Source of the DNA: DASYYE01 sp035946955
Lineage (GTDB): Bacteria > Actinomycetota > Actinomycetes > Streptosporangiales > Streptosporangiaceae
Assembly (NCBI GenBank): GCA_035946955.1
Contig: DASYYE010000444.1
Coordinates: forward strand, 1 to 24,401
Reading direction: 5' to 3'
DNA length: 24,401 nucleotides
The position numbers and the translations under genes were made by a program. Position 1 is the first letter of the stretch; every line of letters starts with the position of its first letter. This document shows positions 8,501 to 16,899 of the stretch, piece after piece. The notes below the pieces were generated by a model that made no database searches, had not been told where the DNA came from, and saw only the letters and a program-made list of their open reading frames with translations.

Positions 8501-8826
8501 AACCCGTGCCGACCTGGGACTGGGGACCAGCCGGGCCGCCCGCTCCGGTCGGCGCCGAGCCGCCGGAGCCAGAGCAGCCGGCCGTTGCGTTGCCCGGACC
8601 GGGTGAGACGGTGAGCTTCGAGGCGCACGTCAAGCCGCTGTTCCGGTCCCGTGACCGGCAGTCCATGCTTTTCGTGTTCGACCTGTGGTCACCCGCCGAC
8701 GTCCAAGCACACGCCGCCGACATCCTGGCCCGGCTACGCAACGGCACGATGCCTTGCGACGGCGCCTGGCCGCAGGAGAAGACGGGTCTGTTCCAGCGCT
8801 GGGCCGAATCCGGCTTCCAGCCCTGA
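5584..8826 (+). CDS. Multidomain redox protein: ferritin-like, CDGSH, Fe-S, CDGSH, truncated globin
   Basis: I use the ATG at 5584 (GGAG at 5571-5574, 9 bases upstream) rather than the in-frame ATG at 5569, giving 1080 residues. Residues about 30-430 match the ferritin-like (VioB/iminophenyl-pyruvate-synthase-like) family, with E51-H52 and Q-E-M-L-H at 94-98 as likely iron ligands. A canonical CDGSH motif follows (C642, C644, C653, H657; CRCGQSAMKPFCDGTH). Next is a divergent ferredoxin-like domain (C692, C698, C731 before P-S-G-A-L). A second CDGSH at 797-812 reads CRCGHSRNKPFFSGMH, with Phe808 in place of the third Cys. Residues about 829-940 resemble a truncated globin, with H899 the likely haem ligand. 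After a Pro/Ala linker, residues 1010-1080 form a small domain. It probably binds several iron cofactors in the cytoplasm; the reaction is unknown. Confidence 0.85.
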   Translation: MSEEPGNPVRPRGRLAQVIATRGGQAPPEAPFVIEHREALIYILCQAAELEHGIMAQYLFAAFSLKQSTAEGLTDAEAVAVQRWRRQIAHIAAQEMLHLALVQNLLSAIGAAPHLTRPNFPQPASHYPAGVHLALLPFSEQALRHFMFLERPEGMALHDAEGLAAFSRAAPFVQAGDIVPRGQDFATVGHLYRSIEAGVAHLADKYGEDWLFVGPPRAQATAKHFSWPELVAVADVASAQRAINEILEQGEGPRGAWQDAHFGQFVAILDEFEQLREANRAFDPARPVVAANVRPSERDPGCLLVTDPTAKRVMDLFNVCYEILLLAFQRFFAHTEESDAQLAALADATVALMVQVIKPLGDLITTLPAGPEYPGQTAGPSFELFYESDYLLPHRNAAWVLLAERIDEAAVFCESASPELTELAPVCEALHDIARSLTAHIPGRETVAPAAPSADRSSLLAEAARLHEMARVSPSSDDSVSAGLAEAFAKAYRIVGTRDSSVSPPVSAATVARVVDSVLRPLAVALGPCEGGVPVADAETAPASPADVAWDAAQFATRLRARLADAAPPGLLEATAALQHLACQLTPRGQRASRVAELAGIQASLPAGIIVAENGPYLATNVPAVRTYLGEQLAVPPQLALCRCGQSAMKPFCDGTHARSGFSGEKDPNRVPDQRDCYPGQQVTIFDNRGICQHSGLCTDRLPTVFRTDAEPFVAPSGGRLDEIIRAVRDCPSGALSLALGKEEARLFVDWDAEREAAIEVSLDGPYRVTGAVPLFDASGADVIRAVGSSREHYALCRCGHSRNKPFFSGMHWYAGFRDPMLAGEPTLFQWAGGLPALIRMTRLLYEKHVPADDLLAPAFANVPPGHPQREAIWLAEVFGGPAWYSQRFGGAAGPRWAHAGHDFTDQQRARWVTLAMRAADEARMPDDPEFRSALAGYLDWSSRMARTESTVSTAAGAGEASAGAARRVPAGEPVPTWDWGPAGPPAPVGAEPPEPEQPAVALPGPGETVSFEAHVKPLFRSRDRQSMLFVFDLWSPADVQAHAADILARLRNGTMPCDGAWPQEKTGLFQRWAESGFQP

Positions 8827-8840
8827 CGAGACCGGACATC

Positions 8841-9074
8841 ATGCTGATCCTGGTGATATGCCGCCCGGCCAAGGACGCAGACCAAGCGGAGTTCCGGCGC
8901 CTGATGCCAGCCGAGATAGCCGCATTGCGCGAGTTGAAGAGCAGACGCGTGCTGGCCGGCGCGTGGAGTCCTGGGCATCCGGGCGCCGTGCGTAACAGTC
9001 CGCGGGCGCATCCATGTGTCACCCGCTGCCAGGAATTTCCCCGGTTGATGGATTATTCGGTTACCCACGGGTAG
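8841..9074 (+). pseudogene. Truncated YciI/muconolactone-isomerase-like gene
   Basis: The frame opens with ATG at 8841, 14 bases after the redox gene. Its first 50 or so residues (MLILVICRPAKDADQAEFRR, then PAEIAALRELK and VLAGAWSPGHPGAV) look like the start of the small dimeric alpha-beta-barrel proteins of the YciI/muconolactone-isomerase type. After GAV, near base 8990, where the family continues with a hydrophobic strand, the sequence turns into a low-similarity tail (RNSPRAHPCVTRC) and stops at 9072-9074. I see no continuation in the other frames, so this looks like a deletion rather than a simple frameshift. A functional 77-residue protein cannot be excluded. Confidence 0.5.
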
Positions 9075-9079
9075 CCGAA
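9056..9079. repeat. 24-base imperfect palindrome
   Basis: The half sites TTCGGTTACCC (9056-9066) and GGGTAGCCGAA (9069-9079) pair at 10 of 11 positions around a 2-base centre. It overlaps the stop of the truncated YciI-like gene and lies about 280 bases before the penicillin-acylase start. The near-zero loop fits a dimeric repressor operator better than a terminator hairpin, but no regulator can be assigned. The rest of 9075-9361 holds no gene I can support. Confidence 0.4.
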
Positions 9080-9361
9080 AATGCGTTGCATGCTGCACGC
9101 CTGTAAGCAGAGAGGCCGAAATGGGCAGGGCTGCTCGCCGTCCCGGGGAAGGTCTTGGCCGTTGCCGTGCCTGTGTTGTGCCTCGGTGTGGCCGGGTTTC
9201 CGGGGCAGTTGCGCCGTCCGCGCACTGCCGATGCCCGCCGCCCGGCCCACCCGGGCCGACCCGTGCGCGGGCGTGCCCGCTAATCCCTGATGCCCGGCAG
9301 GAGGCTGACCCCGCCTGGCCCGCGCTGCTGCCTGGCCCTGATCACGAACACGGAGGCTTCC

Positions 9362-12178
9362 ATGCGGCGGACACTCACCGGGCGCGCTGTGCCCCCGGCC
9401 CTGGCAGCAGCCGCCGTGCTCGCCGTCATGACCAGCCAGGTGCCGGCCCCCGCCGCGGCGGGGGCCGTGAGCGGCTGGGTCACGCCTACCTACCGGGCCG
9501 GCGACTACGCCCACGGGCTGGTCCGCTCCATCCTGCCCGCCGGTGAGAACGGACTGGTGAACGCGGCCGAACTGGCCCAGTTCGAGGCCACCGGGGCACG
9601 GCCGGCGGGCAGCCAGGACCAGCTCGGACCGTACGCCAGCCTGCTGTACGCCGGGCCCGGACTGACCGACGCGCAACTGCCCAGCTACTACAACGACGAG
9701 TCGTTCGGGGTACAGCCAGCCAACATAACCGCCACCGTCCACCCCAACCCCAAGATCCCGGTGGTCATCTACTACGACCAGCACTACGTGCCCCACATCT
9801 ACGGGGCTACCGACCAGGCCATGGCCTACGGTGCGGGCTGGGCGGTAGCCCACGACCGACTGTTCCTCATGGACGTGCTGCGCCACTACGGCTCGGGCAC
9901 GCTGTCGGAGTTCCTCGGGCCGTCGTGCGCCGACGAGCAGATGGACCACGACCAGCTCCTGGTGGCCGACTACACCCCGGCGGAAGCGAACGCACAGATC
10001 AACGCGCTGCCCACCGAGTACGGGGCACAGGGTGCGCGGCTGGTCGCCATGGGGAAGGCGTACGTGGCCGGGATCAACAACTACATCGCCGCCACCCGGA
10101 CCGACCCGTCGCTGCTCCCGGCCGACTACGCCGCGGTGGGTGCCCCGCCGCAGCCATGGACTCCCGCCGACATCATCTCCATCGCATCGCTGATCGGCGG
10201 GATCTTCGGCAAGGGCGGCGGCGGCGAGGTCAGCAACGCCGCGTTGCTCCAGTACCTTGACCGTCAGCTCGGCAGCGCCAGCGCGGCCCAGGCGGCCTTC
10301 ACCGCCTTCAAGGAACAGAACGACCCGTCCGCTCCCACGACCGTCACCGCCAGGTTTCCGTACGAGGTTCCAGGCACGGTCAACCCGGCTACCACCGCGA
10401 TGCCGGACAACGCCGCGGCCCCGCTGTCCGGAGGGCCCACCGATACCACCCCCGGCTGCAACGCCACCCCGCCGAACCGGGGCGCCCTGGCGGTCATCGC
10501 GTCACTGCTGCGGCTGCCCCGCACCATGGCGATGTCCAATGCGCTCCTCGTGGACGCCGCCCACTCCACCACCGGCCACCCGATCGCGGTGTTCGGCCCG
10601 CAGGTCGGGTACTTCGCCCCACAGATCCTCATGGAGGAGGACCTGCACGCCCCCGACATCGCCGCTGAGGGCGCCGCGTTCCCCGGCACCAGCTTCGTGG
10701 TGGAACTGGGCCGCGGCCCGGACTTCGCCTGGTCGGCCACTTCCGCTGGCAGCGACGTGGTCGACCAGCGGCTCGAACTGGTCTGCAACCCCGCGGGCGG
10801 ACCGCCCGCCGCCCACGGCACGTACTACGAGTTCAGTGGCAAATGCGTGCCCATGACCCACCACACCTTCACCGAGTACTGCGTGCCCAAGCCCGGCGGA
10901 ACCGGCGGCCCGGTGGTGATCCACCACCAGCTCTACAACACTGTGCACGGCATCGTGCAGGGCTGGACCACCGCGGCGGGCGGCAAGCCGGCAGCCGTGG
11001 TCAACCAGCGCTCCACCTTCGGCCACGAGGTCGACTCCGGTGTCGGCTTCCTGCGGTGGAACACCCCGTCGCTGACCACCAGCCCGCAGACCTGGCAGGC
11101 CGGTGCCCAGCAGGTCCAGTACACGTTCAACTGGTTCTACGTGGACGACCAGCACATCGCCTACTACCAGAGCGGCCTGGACCCGGTCCGCCCCAGCGAC
11201 GTCGACCCCAACCTGCCCACCTGGGGCACCGGCGTCGCCGAATGGCGCGGCTTCCTGCCCGCCTCCGCCCACCCGCAGGCCATCGACCCTTCGCAAGGCT
11301 CCCTCACGAGCTGGAACAACAAACCCGCGCCCGGGTTCTCCGCAGCCGATGACAACTACAGCTTCGGCCCGGTGCAGCGGGTGCAGTCACTGAACCAGGA
11401 GATCGCCCACCAGTCCGCCCTGCATAACGGCAAGTTGACCGAGGCTGACCTGGTGACCGCCATGGAGACCGCCGCCTCAGCCGACCTCACCGGCCGACAG
11501 GTCGTCCCGGGCCTGCTGGCCGAGACCGCGGGCCGGGCCGAGCCGCCCGGAGTGCAGGCCATGCTCAGCCAACTCCGCACCTGGGTCAGTGACGGGGCGC
11601 TACGGCGCAAGGCGAGCCCCGCTGACGTCCAGTACGCTCAGGCCGCGGCAATCGCGATCATGGACGAACTATGGCCCCGCCTCATCCAGGCGGTGTTCGA
11701 CCCGGTATTCGCGGCCGGTGGGGTGCAGAGCGCCCGTGGCGTGGCCACCGGCTACAACGTGTTCCCGATGCCGTTCGAGGACACACCCAACGGCGGCGGC
11801 GCCCACCACGGCAGCGCCTACCAGTACGGCTGGGACGGCTACCTGGTCAAGATCCTCGGCCAGGTGCTCGGGCAGCCGGTAGCCCAGCCCTTCCCGCCCG
11901 CCGTCACCAGCCAGGTATGTGAGGGCGGGCTGGCCGCCTGCCCGGCCGCCATCGACCGCGCGCTTGACGCTACGTACCAGGCACTGGTCACCGCCAACGG
12001 CGGCAGCACCGACGTGGCCACCTGGACCCAGGACACCACCACCCAGGCCGCCGGCCAGACCATGCCCGCCTACGACGACATCCAGTTCACCAGCGTCGGC
12101 GTCATCGGCCAGCCCGCCATCGACTGGCAGAACCGCCCCACCTTCCAGCAAGTAGCCCAGTTCCCGGCCCACCGGTAG
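9362..12178 (+). CDS. Secreted penicillin-acylase-family (Ntn) hydrolase
   Basis: The ATG at 9362 follows GGAGG (9352-9356) by 5 bases and opens with an export signal (MRRTLTGRAVPPALAAAAVLAVM, Ala-rich, with an A-A-A cut region near residue 33), giving 938 residues. The N-terminal part has the acylase alpha-chain feel (VPVIYYD-like VVIYYDQHYVPHIYGATDQAMAYGAGWAVAHDRLFLMD). The expected internal nucleophile is Ser392 in M-S-N-A-L, followed by AAHSTTGHPIAVFGPQVGYFAPQ. In this family the precursor cuts itself before that Ser, and the new N-terminal Ser attacks amide bonds. The usual S-N-x-W has Leu395 in place of Trp. Substrates may be acylated amino acids, quorum signals or beta-lactams; none can be chosen. 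It heads a secreted-protein gene set. Confidence 0.88.
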   Translation: MRRTLTGRAVPPALAAAAVLAVMTSQVPAPAAAGAVSGWVTPTYRAGDYAHGLVRSILPAGENGLVNAAELAQFEATGARPAGSQDQLGPYASLLYAGPGLTDAQLPSYYNDESFGVQPANITATVHPNPKIPVVIYYDQHYVPHIYGATDQAMAYGAGWAVAHDRLFLMDVLRHYGSGTLSEFLGPSCADEQMDHDQLLVADYTPAEANAQINALPTEYGAQGARLVAMGKAYVAGINNYIAATRTDPSLLPADYAAVGAPPQPWTPADIISIASLIGGIFGKGGGGEVSNAALLQYLDRQLGSASAAQAAFTAFKEQNDPSAPTTVTARFPYEVPGTVNPATTAMPDNAAAPLSGGPTDTTPGCNATPPNRGALAVIASLLRLPRTMAMSNALLVDAAHSTTGHPIAVFGPQVGYFAPQILMEEDLHAPDIAAEGAAFPGTSFVVELGRGPDFAWSATSAGSDVVDQRLELVCNPAGGPPAAHGTYYEFSGKCVPMTHHTFTEYCVPKPGGTGGPVVIHHQLYNTVHGIVQGWTTAAGGKPAAVVNQRSTFGHEVDSGVGFLRWNTPSLTTSPQTWQAGAQQVQYTFNWFYVDDQHIAYYQSGLDPVRPSDVDPNLPTWGTGVAEWRGFLPASAHPQAIDPSQGSLTSWNNKPAPGFSAADDNYSFGPVQRVQSLNQEIAHQSALHNGKLTEADLVTAMETAASADLTGRQVVPGLLAETAGRAEPPGVQAMLSQLRTWVSDGALRRKASPADVQYAQAAAIAIMDELWPRLIQAVFDPVFAAGGVQSARGVATGYNVFPMPFEDTPNGGGAHHGSAYQYGWDGYLVKILGQVLGQPVAQPFPPAVTSQVCEGGLAACPAAIDRALDATYQALVTANGGSTDVATWTQDTTTQAAGQTMPAYDDIQFTSVGVIGQPAIDWQNRPTFQQVAQFPAHR

Positions 12179-12204
12179 CCATCGCCATCCAAAGGAGCAT
12201 GGCC

Positions 12205-13704
12205 ATGAAACCACTTCTGAAAACCGCCGCGGTAGCGATCACCGCTGCCGCGTTCTCGGCGCCGTTTACCGCGCCAGTGGCGGCAGCCAGCGGCCCCGCA
12301 TTCATCCATGGCGTGCTGCCGCCCCCACCGCCCGGGTCAACGTCGAAGAACAACCAGGCAGCGGAGCCGCAGATCAGGGCGGACCAGGCGGGTCACTTCT
12401 ACATCTCCTCCGAGAACGGCCTCGGCGCCGGCACCGACGCCTGGTCATCCACTGACGGTGGACACACCTACGCCGCATTGCCGCAGCCCAACGAGGAATC
12501 CTCAACCTCGGGAGGGACCACCGGGTTCGCCCCCGGCGGTGGTGACACCGACCTGGCCACGGCACCAGCCAAAAACAGCTCAGGACGCTACAACGTCTAC
12601 GTGGCCAGCCTGACGCTCGGCAGCGTCACGGTCAGCCTGTCCCAGGACGGGGGGCACGCCTGGGCGAACGACGTCACCTCGGCCAAGGTCCCTGGGGACG
12701 ACCGGGAATGGGTCGCCGCTGCCGGGGCCAATGGCTTCTACCTCTCCTACCACGCGGTCGGCGCCGGGGACGAGATCATCGTCAACCAGGGCCAGGTTGC
12801 CGCTGGCCAGCCCACCACGGCCCAGACCTATGACGCCATCAACCCGGCCCAGGCCGACATCTACCTGGGCACGGTGGAAGACAACGAGATCGGCAACATC
12901 GCCGTGGACCCCAAGACCGGCGACGTGTACCAGGTCTTCGTGGGCTGCCCACCCAGCCCAACAGCAGTGGCAAGCTGCTCCGCGCTCGACACCGCCTACA
13001 TGGCGGTCGGCGTGCCGACCACCACCAACGGGGTCACCACGCTGACGTTCACCGACTATGTGATCCACCACTCGCCCAACGCCTCGGCCGGCTTCGGCAA
13101 CAACTTCCCGGCGGTCGCGGTCGACACCGCGGGCAACGTGTATGCCACCTGGTCCGACGACCAGAACGTATATGTGGCCCACTCCACCGACCACGGTCGG
13201 CAGTGGAGCGCCCCGGGCAAGGTCAACCACGGCACCGCGGCCATCACCGCCATCTACCCCTGGCTGGCCGCTGGCCACGCCGGGCAGGTGGACCTGGTCT
13301 TCTACGGGACACCGGCTGCCGCCAACTACCAAACCTGCGGGCAGACCGGCACCTTCAACTGCCACAACGAACCATGGTCGGTGTTCTTCACCCAGAACCT
13401 CAACGTGCTCGGCGGCGGATCCTGGACCCAGGCCAAGGTCACCCCAGTGGTGCATTTCGGCGGGGTCTGCCAAGGCGGCGTCAGCTGCACCTCCAACGGC
13501 AACGACAACCGCGACCTGTTCGACGACTTCGGCGTCGCCGCCAGTCCCACCACCGGGATGGCCTCGATCACCTACAGCGACGACCAGTACGCCGACAACA
13601 CCGGCACGGCCAACTCCGGCGAATGCACCCTCGCGCAAAACAACACCTCCGCCTGCGACCACACCGACTACGCCACCCAGACCAACGGGAGTGGCATCTA
13701 CTGA
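12205..13704 (+). CDS. Secreted sialidase-like Asp-box beta-propeller protein
   Basis: I choose the ATG at 12205 because AAAGGAG (12191-12197) is 7 bases upstream; the in-frame ATG at 12199 is only 1 base from it. The 499-residue product has a signal peptide (MKPLLKTAAVAITAAAFSAPFTAPVAAA) and a Pro-rich start to the mature part. Three Asp-box-type S-x-D-x-G-x-x-W/Y motifs lie at residues 82-89 (STDGGHTY), 146-153 (SQDGGHAW) and 327-334 (STDHGRQW). These stabilise beta-propellers in sialidases and related proteins. I do not see a full sialidase Arg triad, so glycan binding or another hydrolase role is as likely as true sialidase activity. Several Cys in the second half suggest disulfides outside the cell. 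The gap to the upstream gene is 26 bases. Confidence 0.8.
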   Translation: MKPLLKTAAVAITAAAFSAPFTAPVAAASGPAFIHGVLPPPPPGSTSKNNQAAEPQIRADQAGHFYISSENGLGAGTDAWSSTDGGHTYAALPQPNEESSTSGGTTGFAPGGGDTDLATAPAKNSSGRYNVYVASLTLGSVTVSLSQDGGHAWANDVTSAKVPGDDREWVAAAGANGFYLSYHAVGAGDEIIVNQGQVAAGQPTTAQTYDAINPAQADIYLGTVEDNEIGNIAVDPKTGDVYQVFVGCPPSPTAVASCSALDTAYMAVGVPTTTNGVTTLTFTDYVIHHSPNASAGFGNNFPAVAVDTAGNVYATWSDDQNVYVAHSTDHGRQWSAPGKVNHGTAAITAIYPWLAAGHAGQVDLVFYGTPAAANYQTCGQTGTFNCHNEPWSVFFTQNLNVLGGGSWTQAKVTPVVHFGGVCQGGVSCTSNGNDNRDLFDDFGVAASPTTGMASITYSDDQYADNTGTANSGECTLAQNNTSACDHTDYATQTNGSGIY

Positions 13705-13758
13705 CCCCTCATGGCCAGCAACCCGCCATAGCCGACGGTCTTACCGAAGGAGGTCACG

Positions 13759-15660
13759 ATGGGCTGGATGGGCAGAGAATCAGGCCGACGCGCGGTGCTG
13801 GCCGTGGTGGTGATGGCAGCTGCGGCCGCGACCATAGGAGCGTCCGGGCGGGCAGGTGCGCCGAGCCCCGGCCTGACGTGCCCACTCGGCATGACCGGCA
13901 CCACCCATGCCGCCCCAGCCGGTGGGGTGACCTACACCATGTGCACTGGTCGGGTGGCGAGCTTCGATGGCACGCCGCTCGATACCGACCTGACCTTGCC
14001 CGGCAGTGCCCAGGGGCTGCTGCCACTGATCGTCATGCTGCACGGGTGGGGGCTGTCGAAGACCGACTTCGAGGCCAGCGGCCTGGCCGGTAACGGCACC
14101 AACACCTGGCACTGGAACAACGTGTGGTTCGCCGCGCATGGCTTCGCGGTACTGAACTACACCGCGCGGGGGTTCCACCGCTCCTGCGGCCAGGACCCGT
14201 CCACCGGTTACAGCTACAGCAGCGATCCCGCCTGCGCGGGGAGGGCCACCTGGACACACCTGGCCGATCGGCGCTGGGAGACCCATGACACCCAGTACCT
14301 GGTCGGACTGCTCGTGGACGCAGGCATCGCCGATCCCTCGGCCGTGGTGGTGACCGGTGACTCGTACGGGGGCGGTCAGTCCTGGCTGCTGGCGCTCAGC
14401 CAGGGCCAGGTGATGCAACCGGACGACCAGTTGGTGCCCTGGCAGTCACCGGATGGCGTGCCCATCCGGCTGGCCGCCGCAGTGCCTCAGTTCTCCTGGA
14501 CTGACCTGGCACAGGCTCTGGTCGACAACGGCCGGGCCTCCGATGGTTCCCCTGGTGCGCCCCTGCCCGGGCCGCACGAAAGCCCATATGGGGTGGAGAA
14601 GCAGAGCTACACTGGCGCGCTGTTCGCCGACGGCGCGGCCAGCTCACAGTACGCCGGGCCGAATGACCCTACCGCTGACCTGCCGGGCTGGTTCGCCGCG
14701 ATCAGCGCCGGGGAACCGACGGCCCAGAACGACCCGCTGGTAGCGCAGGCCCTCAGCCAGCTCCAGACTTACCGGTCGCCGTACTACCTGCCCGTGCCGC
14801 CATCCGCGACGCAGGTTCCCGTGTTCGCCGAGCAGGGGCTGACCGACCCGCTGTTCCCCGCCATCCAGCTACTGCAGATGATCAACAAGCTCACCCTCGC
14901 CGACCCCGGCTACCCGGTCTGGGCGGCGCTGGGAGACCTGGGCCATGCCTACGCGGCGAATCCGCACGCCTTGTGGGTATCGGTCAACGACGAGGCCAAC
15001 GCGTTCCTGTCGGCGGTGCTGGCGGGCCAGCGGCCGCGGTTGCCCCGGTTCACCGTCACCACGGTCGGCTGCCTGCCCGGTCAGCAGGTCACTACCTACC
15101 ACGCGGCGTCGTTCACCGCCCTGGCCACCGGCTCACTGCGGCTGACCGCGCCTGGTCCAGCCACCGTGGCCAGCACACCCTCTCCGGTGCCCGGCCCCGA
15201 GGCGATCGAGACTGACCCCGTGGCCAACGGGGGGCTGCCCGGCAGCACTGGTGGCTGCCGAGTCATGAACATCACCACCGACCCCGGTGTCGCGGCCTGG
15301 ACCTGGACCCCCGCCACCCCGCTCACCCTGGCCGGCGCTCCGGTCGTCCGGGTCACCGTCACCCTGCACGGCACCGACGCGGGACTCGCCGCCCGACTGT
15401 GGGACGTCGACCCTGCGACCGGCAAGCAGGCCCTGATCACCCGCGGCATCTACCGGCTCACCGGCCCCGCCTCCGGCAGTACCCAACGGCTTGCCTTCCA
15501 GCTCTGGCCCACCGCCTGGCAACTCAGCAGCGGGCACCAGCTCAAACTCGAGCTCACCCCCGACGACTCACCGACCTGGCGGCCCGACGACCTGCCCGCC
15601 ACCATGACACTGACCCGCCTATCCCTGACCATCCCCAGAGCAGTGGGGACGGGGACCTGA
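13759..15660 (+). CDS. Secreted CocE/X-Pro dipeptidyl-peptidase-type hydrolase
   Basis: A near-perfect AAGGAGG sits just upstream of the ATG at 13759. The 633-residue protein has an N-terminal hydrophobic export segment (VLAVVVMAAAAATIGASG). The alpha/beta-hydrolase core has the oxyanion-loop strand VMLHGWG, the nucleophile elbow G-D-S202-Y-G-G, an acid at D363 (GLTDPLFP) and a His at H396 (LGHAYA), giving a plausible Ser-Asp-His triad. The last 170 residues are a beta-rich, jelly-roll-like domain as in CocE and X-Pro dipeptidyl peptidases (S15). Such enzymes cleave esters or dipeptides from peptides. It lies 54 bases after the propeller gene on the same strand, so the three are probably one operon acting outside the cell on one kind of substrate (inferred). 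Confidence 0.85.
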   Translation: MGWMGRESGRRAVLAVVVMAAAAATIGASGRAGAPSPGLTCPLGMTGTTHAAPAGGVTYTMCTGRVASFDGTPLDTDLTLPGSAQGLLPLIVMLHGWGLSKTDFEASGLAGNGTNTWHWNNVWFAAHGFAVLNYTARGFHRSCGQDPSTGYSYSSDPACAGRATWTHLADRRWETHDTQYLVGLLVDAGIADPSAVVVTGDSYGGGQSWLLALSQGQVMQPDDQLVPWQSPDGVPIRLAAAVPQFSWTDLAQALVDNGRASDGSPGAPLPGPHESPYGVEKQSYTGALFADGAASSQYAGPNDPTADLPGWFAAISAGEPTAQNDPLVAQALSQLQTYRSPYYLPVPPSATQVPVFAEQGLTDPLFPAIQLLQMINKLTLADPGYPVWAALGDLGHAYAANPHALWVSVNDEANAFLSAVLAGQRPRLPRFTVTTVGCLPGQQVTTYHAASFTALATGSLRLTAPGPATVASTPSPVPGPEAIETDPVANGGLPGSTGGCRVMNITTDPGVAAWTWTPATPLTLAGAPVVRVTVTLHGTDAGLAARLWDVDPATGKQALITRGIYRLTGPASGSTQRLAFQLWPTAWQLSSGHQLKLELTPDDSPTWRPDDLPATMTLTRLSLTIPRAVGTGT

Positions 15661-15681
15661 GCCGGAGCCCGTCACCGGCTC
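15659..15681 (+). terminator. Weak candidate terminator hairpin
   Basis: GAGCCGG (15659-15665) and CCGGCTC (15675-15681) form a perfect 7-base stem with a 9-base loop, overlapping the last base pair of the CocE-type stop codon. There is no T-run after it. It lies between convergent genes, where a terminator is expected. Confidence 0.4.
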
Positions 15682-15756
15682 GTTTGGGCAAGCCGGGCGC
15701 CGTGACCGGGCTGTGCCCACGCGTCTCCCGGGGGCGCGCGTTCGGTCGTGCTGGCC

Positions 15757-16899
15757 CTAGTGAGTGGTGATAGTGCCGGTCCATGTGTTGAGGTTCACTG
15801 TGACTGATCCATGGGTGAACGCACGCCGCCACACCCTCGGGCGTGGCTGGTGGGCCAGGCCTGCTGGTGCCCCCAGGCGCTGGTACATCTGCGGGTAGTG
15901 CGCGTATAGATCATCACCCATGCCCAGGGCGCTGGTGCCGTTGGTGTACAGCAGGTACGAGGCCAGCGCGAAGTCCACCACCTGAGTGGGCTGGTCGACG
16001 TATTCCCCCGTGTGGAACAGGCACCGTGACCTCGTGGCCGCACAGGCCCGCATCTCCGCCTCCCAAATGTGCCAGTCTGCGGTGCTCTTCACGATCCCGA
16101 GGCCCGGCAAGGACCAGGTGAACTCATCGAACTCGCCTGAGGTGTAGGGCAGCCAGCGCGCCCAGATCCCGGGGTACCCCACATCTCCGCCGACGTTGGG
16201 GATGAACAACTTCCTCACCGACTTCACCCGCGGGCCGACGTATCTGATCATCCTGCCCATCGCGGCCTGCACGGCCCGGTTGGTCGGGTAACGGGCAGCA
16301 ACCCCGTAGCCGGTACCGGTCAGTGCGTTGTCGGCGAACACCCCATTCCAGCCGTGGTGGGTAAGGTCGCTGATCACGTTGGCCGCCCACCGGTGTTCGT
16401 ATGCCTGGTTGCCGTAGTCCATCTCGAACGTACCGGGCCACCCCCGGTACTGGACCAGCTGGCCGTTCTTGCTGCGCAGGAACCAACCGGGGTGATGTGC
16501 CCTCGCCCAGCAGTAATCCACCCCGGTCGGCAACGCGGAATCGAGCCGCCCGTCACGGCTCTGGCGACATGCGCCGGGCCGTGAGGATGGCAAGTCTTTG
16601 TACTCCAGGACCACGGCCGCCGGGTTCGCGTGCTTGATCGCCGGGATCCAGGGGTAGTTCCAGGCATTCAGGATGATCGCCCCGTATTTCGGGGCCACGA
16701 CCGCCCAGTCGTAATTGGTCGAGTTCTCGTCCACAAGCAAGGGCTTGACATCCCGGGGCTGCGCCCGTGCCGAGGCGGTCGCATGCGGTGCGCCCACCAC
16801 CGCGAAGCTGACCGCGGCCATGGCCACAGCACCCACGAGGATCCCTGCTATCAGCCGTCTATTCCTGGCTGGCCTGTGTGGTTTTATGACCTCACCCAT
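15757..16899 (-). CDS. Secreted putative glycoside hydrolase (GHL15-like)
   Basis: I use the ATG at 16899, 7 bases after GGAAGGA; the in-frame GTG just upstream is poorer. The 380-residue product has an export signal (RRLIAGILVGAVAMAAVSFAVV, ending ASARA near 42-46). The mature part looks like a TIM-barrel glycosidase of the putative GHL15 family: an early strand (YGAIILNAWNYPW), DYCWARAHHPGWFLRSKNGQ, FEMDYGN with D161, a strand end VFADN with D190, and SGEFDEF with E256/E259. These acidic residues are candidate catalytic groups. It is convergent with the CocE-type gene and shares its secreted nature. The substrate is unknown and the family call rests on recalled motifs. Confidence 0.7.
   Translation of the reverse strand: MGEVIKPHRPARNRRLIAGILVGAVAMAAVSFAVVGAPHATASARAQPRDVKPLLVDENSTNYDWAVVAPKYGAIILNAWNYPWIPAIKHANPAAVVLEYKDLPSSRPGACRQSRDGRLDSALPTGVDYCWARAHHPGWFLRSKNGQLVQYRGWPGTFEMDYGNQAYEHRWAANVISDLTHHGWNGVFADNALTGTGYGVAARYPTNRAVQAAMGRMIRYVGPRVKSVRKLFIPNVGGDVGYPGIWARWLPYTSGEFDEFTWSLPGLGIVKSTADWHIWEAEMRACAATRSRCLFHTGEYVDQPTQVVDFALASYLLYTNGTSALGMGDDLYAHYPQMYQRLGAPAGLAHQPRPRVWRRAFTHGSVTVNLNTWTGTITTH

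Noticed and set aside
9121..9283. Short hydrophobic frames between the YciI-like remnant and the acylase
   Set aside because: No usable start and spacing; the downstream half is Arg/Pro-rich noise.
9053..9949. 298-codon open frame on - strand
   Set aside because: Mostly antisense to the acylase gene; composition is typical of a shadow frame.
12580..13662. 360-codon Val/Gly-rich open frame on - strand
   Set aside because: Antisense shadow of the beta-propeller gene, which has a signal peptide and Asp boxes.
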